64,000 nt of DNA from Neoalteromonas facilis (GTDB lineage: Bacteria > Pseudomonadota > Gammaproteobacteria > Enterobacterales > Alteromonadaceae): positions 62,001-126,000 of the forward strand of contig NZ_PEAY01000005.1 of NCBI RefSeq assembly GCF_002807665.1. The letters are read 5' to 3'. This document shows, piece by piece, positions 7,814 through 18,260 of the stretch (position 1 is the first letter of the stretch; the number at the start of each line of letters is the position of its first letter). Below the pieces are notes generated by a model, which saw only the letters and a program-made list of their open reading frames with translations, was not told the DNA's origin and made no database searches. The translations under genes and the position numbers were made by a program.

Positions 7814-9829
7814 TTACTTTCCACCCAACATCGAGCGTAAATTTGCGATACTGGCTTCCCCTTGTTTTTGACGCTCTTCTGCAGTTTTTTGTTTTTTCTT
7901 AAACTCCCACTCTAGATCATCTTGTGGCAGTTCATATAAAAATCGGCTCGGTTCCGGCGTGATCACTTCGCCAAACTGACGGCGCTCACGTGAAATACTG
8001 AATACCAGTGTTTGCTGAGCCCGGGTGATGCCCACGTAAGCTAAACGACGCTCTTCTTCAATATTATCCTCATCAATACTGCTTTGGTGTGGCAATAAAC
8101 CTTCTTCCATGCCGACCATGAATACATGGGGAAACTCTAACCCTTTCGATGCATGCAACGTCATCAGCTGTACTTGATCAGTCTCACCCTCTTCCTCGCC
8201 ACGCTCCATCATGTCGCGCAGAATAAAGCGATTTACCGCTTCTTGTAACGTCATTGGGGGCTCTAACTCACTGCCATTGAGCATATCTTTAAGCCACTTA
8301 TATAACGTACTGATGTTGGCCATTGCCATTTCAGCGGCTTTAGGGCTAACGCTGTGCTCGTATAACCATTCTTCATAACCCATCGACTTAATCATCTCGC
8401 CGATAACAGCCACAGCATCACCACGCATGGCATTGTCAGCCAACTCCACCAGCCAACGGGCAAAGCGCTGCACAGCTGTCAAGCTAGCGCCCGAGATATG
8501 CTGCGCGATATCAGGGTGGCAACAAGCCGCAAATAGCGAAATATGCTGTTGGTTAGCAAAGTTACCGATTTTTTCTAGGGTCGCTCTGCCGATGCCGCGA
8601 TTTGGCAAGTTGACGATACGAAGAAATGCATTGTCGTCATCAACGTTTACCAATAATCGCAAGTACGCCATCATATCTTTGATTTCGGCACGCCCAAAGA
8701 ATGACATTCCACCACTGATCTTATAAGGGATACGGTTACTCATAAGGAGCTTTTCGAATACGCGCGATTGATGATTTCCGCGGTATAAAATAGCGTAGTC
8801 CTTGTACTCCGTTGCCTGCATAAATTTATGCGCCATCAACTCCGCGACTACCCGTTCAGCTTCATGTTCTTCATTTTTAGCAATGATCACACGCAGTGAT
8901 TCGCCATAACCTAATTCAGAAAAGAGCTTTTTCTCGAAAACGTGAGGGTTATTTTGGATTAAAATGTTCGCGCTGTGCAGAATTCGCCCTGACGAGCGAT
9001 AGTTTTGTTCTAGCTTGATCACTTTTAGTGTTGGAAAGTGCTCTTGCAGTAAAACTAAATTTTGCGGACGGGCACCGCGCCATGAATAAATAGACTGGTC
9101 GTCATCTCCAACCACAGTAAAGCGAGCCCTGTCTCCAACGAGCAAGCGGACTAATTCATACTGGCTGGTGTTGGTATCCTGATATTCATCGACGAGTAAA
9201 TATCGGATCTTAATTTGCCATTTTTGACGCACCTCGTCATTGGTGCGCAGCAGCAACGTCGGCATCAGGATCAAATCGTCAAAATCGAGTGCATTATAGG
9301 CTCTTAAATGATTCTGATACTGCTGATAGTAAGCAGCAAACTGCTTTTCCGCCGGCGATGACGCGCGCGCAACTAATGCCTCGGGTAGTAACAGATCATT
9401 CTTCCAATTACTGATGCAGGTTTGCAATAACTTCAATTGGTCTTTGTCACCGTCAAACACTTCATCGGTTAAATCTTTGAGCAACGCAATGCTGTCTTTA
9501 TCATCAAATAGAGAAAAGCCAGCCTTCAAACCTAATTGCGAAACATGCTTTTTAATTATGTTTAAACCCAAGGTGTGAAACGTAGATACCATGAGTCCAC
9601 GCGCTTCCTTTTTACCTAAGGTTTGCGCCACCCGCTCCCGCATTTCGCGTGCCGCCTTGTTAGTGAATGTCACGGCAGCTATGTGTCGGGCTGGCATTTC
9701 ACACTCTCTGACCAAATGTGCAATCTTATTGGTAATCACCCGTGTTTTTCCGCTGCCCGCACCCGCAAGCACCAGACATGGACCGGAGATATAAGTAACC
9801 GCTGACTGTTGAGCGGGATTTAATTGCAT
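7814..9829 (-). CDS. rep: ATP-dependent DNA helicase Rep
   Basis: A 671-aa superfamily 1A helicase. Visible motifs: Q-motif LNPAQQSAV, Walker A GAGSGKT (about 22-28), TFTNKAA (Ia), [10 protein letters not shown] (II, about 211-220), [15 protein letters not shown] (III), EQNYRSS (IV), and [16 protein letters not shown] plus VGITRAQ (V-VI). Length and N-terminal sequence match Rep rather than UvrD (about 720 aa). Rep is the 3'-5' accessory replicative helicase that clears proteins ahead of the fork. It ends with a Lys/Gln-rich tail as in E. coli Rep, whose C-terminus contacts DnaB. Confidence 0.95.
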   Translation of the reverse strand: MQLNPAQQSAVTYISGPCLVLAGAGSGKTRVITNKIAHLVRECEMPARHIAAVTFTNKAAREMRERVAQTLGKKEARGLMVSTFHTLGLNIIKKHVSQLGLKAGFSLFDDKDSIALLKDLTDEVFDGDKDQLKLLQTCISNWKNDLLLPEALVARASSPAEKQFAAYYQQYQNHLRAYNALDFDDLILMPTLLLRTNDEVRQKWQIKIRYLLVDEYQDTNTSQYELVRLLVGDRARFTVVGDDDQSIYSWRGARPQNLVLLQEHFPTLKVIKLEQNYRSSGRILHSANILIQNNPHVFEKKLFSELGYGESLRVIIAKNEEHEAERVVAELMAHKFMQATEYKDYAILYRGNHQSRVFEKLLMSNRIPYKISGGMSFFGRAEIKDMMAYLRLLVNVDDDNAFLRIVNLPNRGIGRATLEKIGNFANQQHISLFAACCHPDIAQHISGASLTAVQRFARWLVELADNAMRGDAVAVIGEMIKSMGYEEWLYEHSVSPKAAEMAMANISTLYKWLKDMLNGSELEPPMTLQEAVNRFILRDMMERGEEEGETDQVQLMTLHASKGLEFPHVFMVGMEEGLLPHQSSIDEDNIEEERRLAYVGITRAQQTLVFSISRERRQFGEVITPEPSRFLYELPQDDLEWEFKKKQKTAEERQKQGEASIANLRSMLGGK

Positions 9830-9966
9830 AACCAGAGAAATTCGTCGTTGGATGAAAGGGCGAGTATTTTACACAATTTTTTTCTCATCGTTGATATCTA
9901 TTATTGCATCCATTTTTGTCTGACTTACACTACGGCTACTCTATGAATGACAAATAAGGCAATGTC

Positions 9967-10218
9967 ATGCTTGATCCTAAAAAGCTTGAAGAAATCGCAA
10001 AACAAATCTCTGACGCCGTACCTCCCGGCGTGAAAAGCATGGCTGAAGAGGCTGAAATGCGTGTAAAACAAATTCTTCAGAGCCAACTATCAAAGCTCGA
10101 CTTAGTGACACGTGAAGAGTTTGATGTGCAAACCCAAGTGTTGATCCGCACACGGGAAAAGTTAGAAGCGTTAGAGGCTCGCGTATCTGCATTGGAAGCT
10201 GACAGCAAAAAAGCGTAA
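9967..10218 (+). CDS. ubiK: UbiK ubiquinone biosynthesis accessory factor
   Basis: An 83-aa protein matching the YqiC/UbiK (DUF526, BMFP) family: an amphipathic N-terminal helix with a Pro-Pro-Gly break (DAVPPGVK) and a C-terminal trimeric coiled coil (LIRTREKLEALEARVSALE). UbiK partners UbiJ in a lipid-binding assembly that supports the Ubi enzyme complex. The ATG at 9967 follows AAGG. Divergent from rep. Two further ubiquinone genes (ubiC, ubiA) lie 2.6 kb on, though not in one operon. Confidence 0.92.
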   Translation: MLDPKKLEEIAKQISDAVPPGVKSMAEEAEMRVKQILQSQLSKLDLVTREEFDVQTQVLIRTREKLEALEARVSALEADSKKA

Positions 10219-10329
10219 ATGCTATTTGTAAAACTCAAGCTAACTTAACACTTCCTTTCTTGCTTTGTTTTAGTGTTTATCTGGCTGTTATAAGCCTTCA
10301 CTTTTCTGCAAATCATGAGAGGAAATAAA

Positions 10330-10836
10330 ATGAAAAAGTTGTTCTGCGCAAGTCTCTTTATACTCTTGTCACTGGAAACCGTTTCCGTAAATGCACAAGA
10401 CTGGAATAAAGAACAACTGGACATACTTGAATTGAGTAGATGGGTTGCGCTTGCTCCACGTGAGGCTGGGTATAACGAATATGCCGCGTTGTTCCACCCT
10501 GATTTTACCAACTGGTATATGGCCGGTGACAAAGAATCGTTGAGAACGCGCGAACAATATCTCTCACTAGTAAAGAATTGGTTGGAGCAGGGAAACTATG
10601 CAACCTACAGTAAGGTCGTACCGATATCTGTAGATGTATTTGGTGATATTGCCTACGTAAGACTGATAAAAGAGGAGCGTTTTCATCACCCAGACACTCC
10701 TCCAACTCAGTTTATCGGCCAATTTGCCAGCCTAATGAAAAAGCACAACGGTAAGTGGACATTTTATAACACCTCTTTTGACACCCGCTACAGAGGCCCA
10801 TTGGAAGGTTCAAACATGTCGTTAGATGATCATTGA
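10330..10836 (+). CDS. Exported NTF2/SnoaL-like protein of unknown function
   Basis: 168 aa from the ATG at 10330; an in-frame ATG 15 bp upstream is also possible, but the GAGAGGA sequence just before 10330 is a better ribosome site if translation starts there. Residues 1-21 form a signal peptide (cleavage near VNAQ). The mature protein has the alpha+beta pattern of NTF2-like proteins: a helical start with ARHP-like segment AALFHPDFTNWY, then strands DIAYVRLIKEERF and HNGKWTFYNTSF. Such proteins serve as small enzymes or ligand-binding domains; nothing here fixes a substrate. Tail-to-tail with the chemoreceptor gene, with no intergenic base. Confidence 0.7.
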   Translation: MKKLFCASLFILLSLETVSVNAQDWNKEQLDILELSRWVALAPREAGYNEYAALFHPDFTNWYMAGDKESLRTREQYLSLVKNWLEQGNYATYSKVVPISVDVFGDIAYVRLIKEERFHHPDTPPTQFIGQFASLMKKHNGKWTFYNTSFDTRYRGPLEGSNMSLDDH

Positions 10837-12783
10837 TCAATGGCGATGGTCCTGTTGCAGACTTGCCAATTCATGTTCTAACGTAGCTACCACACTGAGC
10901 AATTGTTTAGCCGATTGCTCAGTACTTTCGGCACCTTGTTTAGCTTTATGACTAATCGATGCAATGGCTTTTACTTGATCAGCAACCGATTGAGTTACCG
11001 CTCGTTGACGGCTTGCAGATGCGGAGATTTCAGTGTTCATATGATTAATTGAGTCTATTACCTCACTGATCCGTGCTAAAGCCTCTCCTACGACAGTAGC
11101 CTCGTTTACACTCAAGTTCATTTGTTCACGACTTTGTTCCATGCTGTGATGCGTCTCCCTAGTTGCTTGTTGCAAACGAGTGATGATGTCATGGATCTGG
11201 CTGGTTTGAGCTTGGGTTCGCTGTGCCAGCGTTCGCACTTCATCAGCTACAACTGCAAATCCGCGCCCTTGTTCACCGGCTCTCGCGGCCTCAATTGCAG
11301 CGTTAAGCGCTAATAAATTAGTTTGTTCGGCAATTTCGTTTATGGCACTGGACACTTGCCCAATATCTTTGCTGTCCTCTACCAATCGGTTCAATGCCGT
11401 TTGGGAGCGCTCTGATTCAGCCTGCATTTGCAGCATAACGTCTTGTAAACGACTTAATAACTGAACACTGTCACTGACATGTTCCTTTGCCGCAACCGTT
11501 GATATTGAGGCTTTTTCAGAGTTCTGATCAACATGTGTCGCGACATCCGTTAACTCCGTCATAGAATCAGCAATTCTATCTGTTCCAGCCTGCTGTTGAT
11601 GCACTCCTGATATAGTATGGGAGGTGACCGTTTTCAAGCTTTCTGCGGACTGACTCAGTGTTCCCGTCGCTTCAATTAAACGACGTACCAATTGTTCTAA
11701 CCCCGCCGTCATTGTGTTTAAATCTTCTGCTATCGCGCGCATTTCATCTTTCGTACACACTTTTACACGTGCAGATAAATCGCCTCGGGCAATTGCATGC
11801 ACTGCACGAACAACCCGATTAACCGTATCGGTCACTGAAACATACATACCAATAAAAAGATAAAAAGCGATCAGCACAGCAATACAGGCGACCAGAATGA
11901 CCAAGATATTTTTAAATGATTTATCCGCTATGCGTTGTTCAATCAATTGCTGTAACACCGGTAGCGTATCTCCGACAAAAGACGCTACCGCGTCATTGGT
12001 TTGCATCGTTAGTCGAGTAAATTGTGTGGCTGTAATTTGGAGGTTATCCGGATCTAGAATTTGTTGTTTGATTTGATGGTGATAATGATTCAATTTGTCT
12101 TTCAATGATTGCCATGGCTGTTTTAAAAAGGCATTGATAGCTTCATTTTCATCCAAAGATACCGAAATTGAACGGTCCAAATGCTCAATCAGCAAAGGCA
12201 ATTTTTGGTTCGCGTTAGACAACGCGATATATGAATCAGGCGTAAAACTACCCGCATCAAGTACTATGCTCGCTACGCTTGCCACAGATACGATTTGTGC
12301 CTGTAACGTGGGGACATTATCCACCAAGGCGGTTATCAAATATCGGCTATCCAATGACGGATCTAGCTCTAAATGAGTTCGATCTGCAACGGTTTGAGTC
12401 AACTGGTTCATCATTACCATCACATTGTCATCGCCAATTTGAACAGATTTATTGTATTGCGATAACGCAGAGGCAATTTGTTTTGCTGAAGCCTGTTCAA
12501 TATCGGCAAGTGCCAAAGAGAAAGAAGAAGAGTAGGGTTGCTGTGCAATTAAACTTGCCGCTAGGCGTTGTTGCTCTTTTTGGATAGTTGAAAGCAAGGT
12601 TACGCCTTGCTTTTCAGCCCGACTAAAAGCGATATCCTGAGAATACTCTGTTTGCAACAGCACTAAGCTTAACAGTAATGGTAATAAAAAAATCAGACTC
12701 ACCAGCGCAAATTTACTGGGGAACTTGAGACTGGACATTAGGTATTGTGCGGGTTTACTTATTTGATAGATAAATCCAGTCAT
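10837..12783 (-). CDS. Methyl-accepting chemotaxis protein
   Basis: A 648-aa transmembrane chemoreceptor. TM1 is at about 20-45, a ~250-residue helical periplasmic region follows, TM2 is at about 290-315, then a HAMP domain and a cytoplasmic signalling hairpin whose tip [35 protein letters not shown] is diagnostic. The periplasmic part is predicted all-helical and lacks a Cache or PAS look, closer to a four-helix bundle or nitrate/pilJ-like sensor. It lies 23 bp after ubiA in the same direction and may be read through from ubiCA, but has no functional link to them. Ligand unknown. Confidence 0.93.
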   Translation of the reverse strand: MTGFIYQISKPAQYLMSSLKFPSKFALVSLIFLLPLLLSLVLLQTEYSQDIAFSRAEKQGVTLLSTIQKEQQRLAASLIAQQPYSSSFSLALADIEQASAKQIASALSQYNKSVQIGDDNVMVMMNQLTQTVADRTHLELDPSLDSRYLITALVDNVPTLQAQIVSVASVASIVLDAGSFTPDSYIALSNANQKLPLLIEHLDRSISVSLDENEAINAFLKQPWQSLKDKLNHYHHQIKQQILDPDNLQITATQFTRLTMQTNDAVASFVGDTLPVLQQLIEQRIADKSFKNILVILVACIAVLIAFYLFIGMYVSVTDTVNRVVRAVHAIARGDLSARVKVCTKDEMRAIAEDLNTMTAGLEQLVRRLIEATGTLSQSAESLKTVTSHTISGVHQQQAGTDRIADSMTELTDVATHVDQNSEKASISTVAAKEHVSDSVQLLSRLQDVMLQMQAESERSQTALNRLVEDSKDIGQVSSAINEIAEQTNLLALNAAIEAARAGEQGRGFAVVADEVRTLAQRTQAQTSQIHDIITRLQQATRETHHSMEQSREQMNLSVNEATVVGEALARISEVIDSINHMNTEISASASRQRAVTQSVADQVKAIASISHKAKQGAESTEQSAKQLLSVVATLEHELASLQQDHRH

Positions 12784-12805
12784 GTGGTTTCCCAGTTAAT
12801 GTCGG

Positions 12806-13666
12806 TTAGGTCCAATAATGCAAAGCGACCCCCAATCCAATAACCATGCCGACCCAGTGGTTTTGTAAAAACGCGTGGAAGCAAGGATCTCGCTGCCGAT
12901 GCCTTATCATCACCTGTTGATGAACAAAAAGCCCGGCAGCCAATACTAATGACAGATAAAAGGGCCATGTCATAGATAAACTAATACCCACCCAACATAA
13001 GATGGCTAAAGTGAGCACCTGCAACATGGCGATGATCGCTCGGTCATACAGACCGAACAAAATAGCCGTTGATTTCACACCGATTAAAATATCATCATCG
13101 CGGTCTACCATTGCATACTCAGTATCATAGGCCACGGTCCATAATAGGTTGGCTAGATACAAGCCCCACACCCACAGCGGCAAGTGCTCTAAAATAGCCA
13201 TCGCAGCCATCGGGATTGACCAGCTAAACGCAGCCCCCAGCACAACTTGAGGCAGGTGCGTGTAACGTTTCATAAAGGGGTAAGCCGACGCCAATAACAA
13301 ACCAATAAATGACAATAAAATGGTCGAGGTGTTGAGGAATAACACCAATACAAAAGACAAGACAATCAGCAGCAAAAACAGTATTTGCGCTTCACGTAAA
13401 GTGACTCGGCCACTCGCTAGCGGCCTTTGTGCGGTTCGCTTAACACTCCCGTCGACTTTACGATCCGCGATATCGTTAATAACACAACCCGCTGAGCGCA
13501 TTAAGATTACGCCTAAGGTAAAGATAGTCACAATTTGCCAAGACGGAAATCCTTCAGCTGCAATCAGCACAGACCAAAACGTTGGCCATAAGAGCAAATA
13601 AATACCGATGGGCTTGTCAGCGCGCATCAATTGCCAATATGCATGTAGCTGTTGCCTATTTAGCAT
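12806..13666 (-). CDS. ubiA: 4-hydroxybenzoate octaprenyltransferase UbiA
   Basis: A 286-aa integral membrane prenyltransferase. The two Asp-rich motifs that bind Mg-diphosphate are present: [23 protein letters not shown] (about 65-87) and [13 protein letters not shown] (about 185-197). It attaches the polyprenyl tail to 4-hydroxybenzoate in ubiquinone synthesis. It lies 3 bp after ubiC, which supplies its substrate, so the two form an operon. Confidence 0.96.
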   Translation of the reverse strand: MLNRQQLHAYWQLMRADKPIGIYLLLWPTFWSVLIAAEGFPSWQIVTIFTLGVILMRSAGCVINDIADRKVDGSVKRTAQRPLASGRVTLREAQILFLLLIVLSFVLVLFLNTSTILLSFIGLLLASAYPFMKRYTHLPQVVLGAAFSWSIPMAAMAILEHLPLWVWGLYLANLLWTVAYDTEYAMVDRDDDILIGVKSTAILFGLYDRAIIAMLQVLTLAILCWVGISLSMTWPFYLSLVLAAGLFVHQQVMIRHRQRDPCFHAFLQNHWVGMVIGLGVALHYWT

Positions 13667-13669
13667 GCA

Positions 13670-14221
13670 TTATTCCCTCAAATACGCAGGTGATTGGGGT
13701 AAAAAGATTTCAGCCACACTCATACTGTAATGTAAAAATGTAAAGCTTGAACGACGACCAAACAGTTTGTGAATAGACGTTTCGTGCAGAGGCACTAGTT
13801 GCGCTGCATAAGGCTGCGGCATTGCTGCTAGCAACCGTTCATAGCTCAAGCTGCATAATTCAAATTCTCCACGCACAAAACGAGGGTCATTAAAGATACG
13901 TTGGCCGAGAGGTTGGCTTCCCAAATCCAAAAGCTCGCCGTTATTGATTGCTTCAGGGATCACTGAGCGCGCGAACACCCAAGGCTGGCCATCTCCCAGC
14001 AAGAGTACGTCGCGAATAAATGGATTTCCCGCACCTGCAGTCTGTTGCGGCTGTTGCTGATGACATAAAACTTGTACCTGAAACTGACGACACATACTTT
14101 GCAATCGTTCAGTCAAGGAACCTGTATCCAATAACCAGTTGGCCAAATACGGATCTGAAACAGGAACACTACGATGGGGATACCAGTCGAATTGAATATC
14201 GAGCGGGGCTGACAATGACAA
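13670..14221 (-). CDS. ubiC: Chorismate pyruvate-lyase UbiC
   Basis: A 183-aa cytosolic enzyme, the usual family length. It makes 4-hydroxybenzoate and pyruvate from chorismate, the first committed step to ubiquinone. Family signatures include the conserved Arg in FIRDVLLLGDGQPWVFARSV and the C-terminal Glu-bearing segment MSVAEIFLP. First gene of ubiC-ubiA; its promoter must lie in the 170-bp gap shared with the divergent FliL-like gene. Confidence 0.93.
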   Translation of the reverse strand: MSLSAPLDIQFDWYPHRSVPVSDPYLANWLLDTGSLTERLQSMCRQFQVQVLCHQQQPQQTAGAGNPFIRDVLLLGDGQPWVFARSVIPEAINNGELLDLGSQPLGQRIFNDPRFVRGEFELCSLSYERLLAAMPQPYAAQLVPLHETSIHKLFGRRSSFTFLHYSMSVAEIFLPQSPAYLRE

Positions 14222-14392
14222 AGCGGTGGGCCTATATAAAATACTTAATAGTTCTTCGACTCATGGCCGATAATAATAACATTCGCAGAAATAGAATATC
14301 TAATATATCGTTTTTCGGCGTACTTTTTTTCAGGCTTTTGATAAACTTTATATCAACGAGCGGGTTATTCCACCAACGAGGGCTGTGCACAT

Positions 14393-14806
14393 ATGATCCT
14401 GAATGTGTGTAAGAATTTAATTAAATTTGCCGCGCTAACTGTGATGTTAGTTACGAGTTGCAATGCCTTCGCGCAAAAGCAATATGCTTACATGGCGTTG
14501 GAGCCTGATATTGTCACAAATTACTTAAGTGGCAACGCCCGTACCTTAGGCTTTGTTCGCGTAACCGTTGAACTCATGCTTGATGATGCCGACAACCTCG
14601 AAATCGTTGAGCATCACATGCCATTATTACGTGCCATCGTAATTGAAGTCTTTGGTCGCCAACCTGAAGATAAAGTTAAATCATTAACCGGCCGCGAAGA
14701 TATACGCCGAACTATTCTTCAACTACTGCAACAACGCATGGAAAAAGAAGCGGGTAAACCAGTCGTTAGCGACGTTATTTTCACTAAGTATCTGTACCAA
14801 GGTTAG
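14393..14806 (+). CDS. FliL-like exported protein
   Basis: A 137-aa protein with an N-terminal signal peptide or anchor (about 1-26) and a FliL-type domain: YMALEPDIVTNYL, LGFVRVTVELML, a central PLLRAIVIEVFGRQ and C-terminal VVSDVIFTKYLYQ. FliL stabilises stators at the flagellar basal body, but this copy is not near flagellar genes, a common situation in Alteromonadales. Start at 14393 is the only reasonable ATG, with a weak GAGG upstream. Its stop overlaps the glpG stop on the other strand by sharing TTAG. Confidence 0.8.
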   Translation: MILNVCKNLIKFAALTVMLVTSCNAFAQKQYAYMALEPDIVTNYLSGNARTLGFVRVTVELMLDDADNLEIVEHHMPLLRAIVIEVFGRQPEDKVKSLTGREDIRRTILQLLQQRMEKEAGKPVVSDVIFTKYLYQG

Positions 14807-15645
14807 CGAGGTTTGGGCGACATGCTGGCCCAAATCCATGCTAATAAACATCCACTAACAAGCCCCAATGTATGCGCCGTGTTAGCTATGGATACCCAAA
14901 GCACATCTGCGTAACCGATCAATAACCAAACAAGCATAAAGCCGATAATAGATTTGGGTAACTGCATTCCCCACTGAGGTTTTAACCACCCAATCCACCA
15001 AACAAAGCCAAGTACCGCATAGACAACACCTGACAGACCACCAAAGCTGGGGCCTGACATCAATAACTGGCCAATATTGGCAGCCAGAGACGCAAGTACA
15101 AATACAATCAGTAACGAAGACAGCCCCAACTTCTGCTCAATTTTACTGCCTAGCATCTGCCACCACAGCACATTGAAAATAATGTGCATCGCCGAAAAAT
15201 GAATGAAATCAGGGGTTAGCAACCGCCAATACTGACCCGTTTCGACCAGTGTCGGTAACGGCAAAATAAATAACCATTGTTGAACCCAGGCAAACCCGCC
15301 AAATGAACTTAATATAAACACAGCAATGCATAAGATGCTGACTATTGTGGTAAAAGGGGCTGCCAACCATGTTTTGAGCACGGGAAAAGACAGCGAAGCA
15401 GTGCCGTTTTGGCTGGCTTGCTCACCCAGCTCCCAAGCACTGGATTGGTATTCTTTGGCGTGAGGGTTTTGTAAAAAAAGGCGCGTTAGCTCAACGGCTC
15501 GCGTTTGGTCTTCACTATGAAGCAGGAAAACGTTGTGCGCCGCATTCGTATATTGATAAGTTGCTTTAACTCCCTGGGCATTCAAATGCGCAACGAGTAA
15601 TCGTGCGGCCTGCTCATACTCAAATGCAATGAGTGGCTGCATCAT
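14803..15645 (-). CDS. glpG: Rhomboid intramembrane serine protease GlpG
   Basis: A 280-aa protein with an N-terminal cytoplasmic domain (about 1-90) and six membrane helices. The catalytic serine is in GLSGVVYAVLGF and the catalytic histidine in NTAHTLGLVSG; the HIIFNVLWW segment holds the oxyanion-hole His/Asn. It cleaves membrane proteins within the bilayer. Directly after glpE with one shared base, as in many gammaproteobacteria. Confidence 0.95.
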   Translation of the reverse strand: MMQPLIAFEYEQAARLLVAHLNAQGVKATYQYTNAAHNVFLLHSEDQTRAVELTRLFLQNPHAKEYQSSAWELGEQASQNGTASLSFPVLKTWLAAPFTTIVSILCIAVFILSSFGGFAWVQQWLFILPLPTLVETGQYWRLLTPDFIHFSAMHIIFNVLWWQMLGSKIEQKLGLSSLLIVFVLASLAANIGQLLMSGPSFGGLSGVVYAVLGFVWWIGWLKPQWGMQLPKSIIGFMLVWLLIGYADVLWVSIANTAHTLGLVSGCLLAWIWASMSPKPR

Positions 15646-15968
15646 TATTCACCGGTCACAACAGGGAAATTATGTCGCCACCCTTCAAAGCCCAAATCCA
15701 TGCTGTAAACCTCGGCAAACCCTTGCTGCGCTAAATAAGACGCAGCTTGCTGACTACTGTTGCCGTGGTAACACACAACGATCACAGGTGTGGTTTTTTC
15801 TGTCTGACTGATAAATGAAGACAGATTGTCGTTGGTAAGGTGAGCAGCATCCGGCATGTGCCCATTAATATAAGACTGATAATCCCGGATATCGACAACC
15901 GCAAGCGGGCTCTCAGCATTCATTTTCTCGTGCGTCTGCGCAGGGCTGATATGTTGAAAACCCGACAT
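15645..15968 (-). CDS. glpE: Thiosulfate sulfurtransferase (rhodanese) GlpE
   Basis: 107 aa from the ATG at 15968 (MSGFQHISPAQTHEK, matching the family start); an earlier ATG at 15986 would overlap tdh. Single rhodanese domain with the persulfide-forming Cys in VVCYHGNSSQ. It transfers sulfane sulfur from thiosulfate to acceptors such as cyanide or thioredoxin. The start overlaps the end of tdh and its stop touches glpG, so tdh-glpE-glpG are read together. Confidence 0.92.
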   Translation of the reverse strand: MSGFQHISPAQTHEKMNAESPLAVVDIRDYQSYINGHMPDAAHLTNDNLSSFISQTEKTTPVIVVCYHGNSSQQAASYLAQQGFAEVYSMDLGFEGWRHNFPVVTGE

Positions 15969-15976
15969 ATTGCTAA

Positions 15977-17002
15977 TTACTCCCAATTGAGAATGACTTT
16001 ACCTGACTGGCCTGAGCCCATGGTTTCGAAACCTTGTTGAAACGCATCAATCGGAAACTGATGGGTAATAATAGGTTCGAGATTTAAGCCGCTTTGCAAC
16101 AGACTCGCCATTTTGTACCAGGTTTCAAACATCTCACGGCCATAGATGCCTTTGATGGTTAGCCCTTTGAAAATAACATGGTTCCAATCAATAGCGACGG
16201 CGTTGGGTGGGATGCCTAACATCGCGATTTTGCCACCATTATTCATATTCTCAAGCATGCTATTGAAGGCACTGGGTACGCCAGACATTTCCAGACCAAC
16301 ATCAAAGCCTTCTGTCATACCTAACGCATTCATGACATCCTTTAGGTTCTCATCGGCTACATTGACGGCGCGAGTAGCGCCCATCTTTTCGGCAAGTGCC
16401 AATCGATATGGGTTCACATCCGTGATCACCACATGACGCGCACCTACATGCTTCGCTACCGCTGCAGCCATAATACCAATCGGACCTGCGCCTGTGATCA
16501 ATACATCTTCACCAACCAAATCAAAAGCCAATGCCGTGTGCACCGCATTGCCGAATGGGTCAAAAATCGATGCTAAATCGTCGCTGATGTTGTCTGGGAT
16601 CTTAAACGCATTGAATGCCGGTATGACGAGGTATTCTGCAAATGCCCCCTGACGGTTTACACCCACACCCTCGGTATTCCGGCAAAGGTGACGACGGCCA
16701 GCACGACAGTTGCGACAATGTCCACAGGTAATATGGCCTTCACCGGAGACTCTATCGCCCTTTTTGAAGCCTTGTACTTCACTGCCCATATCAACCACTT
16801 CGCCAACATACTCATGGCCAACAATCATTGGCACCGGGATCGTTTTTTGTGACCATTCATCCCAATGAAAGATATGCATATCCGTGCCACAAATAGCGGT
16901 TTTACGAATTTTAATTAACAGATCATTGTGACCCATTTCAGGCATTGGCGCTTCATGCATCCAAATGCCAGGTTCACGCTGTAATTTCGCTAATGATTTC
17001 AT
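15977..17002 (-). CDS. tdh: L-threonine 3-dehydrogenase
   Basis: A 341-aa zinc alcohol dehydrogenase family enzyme, the normal Tdh length. Catalytic zinc ligands are in [10 protein letters not shown] (Cys ~38) and GHEYVGEV; the four structural-zinc cysteines are in [15 protein letters not shown] (about 93-107). The NAD-binding loop is GAGPIG (about 172-177). It oxidises threonine to 2-amino-3-ketobutyrate, which Kbl then splits. Its start overlaps the kbl stop by 4 bp. Confidence 0.97.
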   Translation of the reverse strand: MKSLAKLQREPGIWMHEAPMPEMGHNDLLIKIRKTAICGTDMHIFHWDEWSQKTIPVPMIVGHEYVGEVVDMGSEVQGFKKGDRVSGEGHITCGHCRNCRAGRRHLCRNTEGVGVNRQGAFAEYLVIPAFNAFKIPDNISDDLASIFDPFGNAVHTALAFDLVGEDVLITGAGPIGIMAAAVAKHVGARHVVITDVNPYRLALAEKMGATRAVNVADENLKDVMNALGMTEGFDVGLEMSGVPSAFNSMLENMNNGGKIAMLGIPPNAVAIDWNHVIFKGLTIKGIYGREMFETWYKMASLLQSGLNLEPIITHQFPIDAFQQGFETMGSGQSGKVILNWE

Positions 17003-18195
17003 TGGATCACTCCCAAAGAACGGCCCACTTCAATAAATGCATCAACCGCTTTGTCTACATGCTCAAGCGAGTGTCCGGCTGACATCTGGGTACGAATACG
17101 AGCTTGCCCTTTTGGCACAACAGGGTAAGAGAAGCCAATGACGTAAATCCCTTTCTCAAGCAGTCTATCTGCCATTTCACTGGCAAGTTTGGCATCGCCT
17201 AGCATCACCGGAACAATTGCGTGGTCTTTGCCTTCTAGGGTAAACCCGGCTTCAGACATACGACGACGGAAATGCTCTGCGTTACGTTTTACCGCTTGGC
17301 GCAATTCACTGCCATTTTCCATCATCTCAAATACTTTAATCGACGCTGAAACAATCGGTGGCGCTACCGAGTTAGAGAACAAATAAGGACGTGAACGCTG
17401 GCGTAGCCATTCAATTACAGGCTTTTTACCTGACGTGTAACCGCCAGAAGCACCACCTAACGCCTTACCGAGAGTGCCGGTGATAATATCGACACGCCCC
17501 ATGACGTCGCAATATTCATGGCTACCACGGCCATTTTCACCGACAAAACCGGTTGCATGACAATCATCAACCATAACCATCGCGTTGTACTTTTCAGCCA
17601 GATCACAAATACCTTTAAGGTTCGCAATGATGCCATCCATTGAGAACACGCCATCAGTGGCGATTAATTTGTAACGCGCGCCATCCGCATCGGCTTGCTT
17701 AAGCTGTTCTTCGAGTGCTTGCATATCGTTATTCGCGTAACGGTAGCGTTTAGCTTTGCTCAAACGCACACCGTCAATGATGCTGGCGTGATTCAGTGAA
17801 TCGGAGATTATCGCGTCTTCTGGCTCCAAGATGGTTTCAAACAAACCACCATTCGCATCGAAGCAGGAAGGATACAAAATAGTATCTTCAGTGCCTAAAA
17901 AGCGGCTGATTTTCTCTTCTAACTGCTTATGAATGTCCTGCGTGCCGCAAATGAATCGCACTGAAGCAACACCAAAGCCATGAGTGTCCAAGCCGTCTTT
18001 TGCGGCCGCAATCAAATCGGGATGGTTAGCTAAACCAAGATAGTTATTCGCACAAAAATTGATTACATGCTCACCACCAGCAACACTAATATCGGCTTGC
18101 TGTTGTGATTCAATCACTCGCTCTTTTTTATACAAACCTTCGTTTTTAACTGCTTCAATTTGCGCATTTAAATGCGCCAAAAATGCTTCAGACAT
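16999..18195 (-). CDS. kbl: Glycine C-acetyltransferase (2-amino-3-ketobutyrate CoA ligase)
   Basis: 398 aa from the ATG at 18195, chosen because GGAGGGTGTC immediately precedes it and [17 protein letters not shown] is the family start; the open frame extends upstream but only into the preceding gene. PLP fold type I: the cofactor lysine is in [13 protein letters not shown] and the ring-stacking and phosphate residues in [10 protein letters not shown]. With Tdh it degrades threonine to glycine and acetyl-CoA. Lies 65 bp after the GGDEF-EAL gene. Confidence 0.97.
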   Translation of the reverse strand: MSEAFLAHLNAQIEAVKNEGLYKKERVIESQQQADISVAGGEHVINFCANNYLGLANHPDLIAAAKDGLDTHGFGVASVRFICGTQDIHKQLEEKISRFLGTEDTILYPSCFDANGGLFETILEPEDAIISDSLNHASIIDGVRLSKAKRYRYANNDMQALEEQLKQADADGARYKLIATDGVFSMDGIIANLKGICDLAEKYNAMVMVDDCHATGFVGENGRGSHEYCDVMGRVDIITGTLGKALGGASGGYTSGKKPVIEWLRQRSRPYLFSNSVAPPIVSASIKVFEMMENGSELRQAVKRNAEHFRRRMSEAGFTLEGKDHAIVPVMLGDAKLASEMADRLLEKGIYVIGFSYPVVPKGQARIRTQMSAGHSLEHVDKAVDAFIEVGRSLGVIQ

Positions 18196-18260
18196 GACAC
18201 CCTCCGAAAAATGACGCGCTATCTTAATAAACCTCGCAACAGGGGTACAGAAAAACCGGA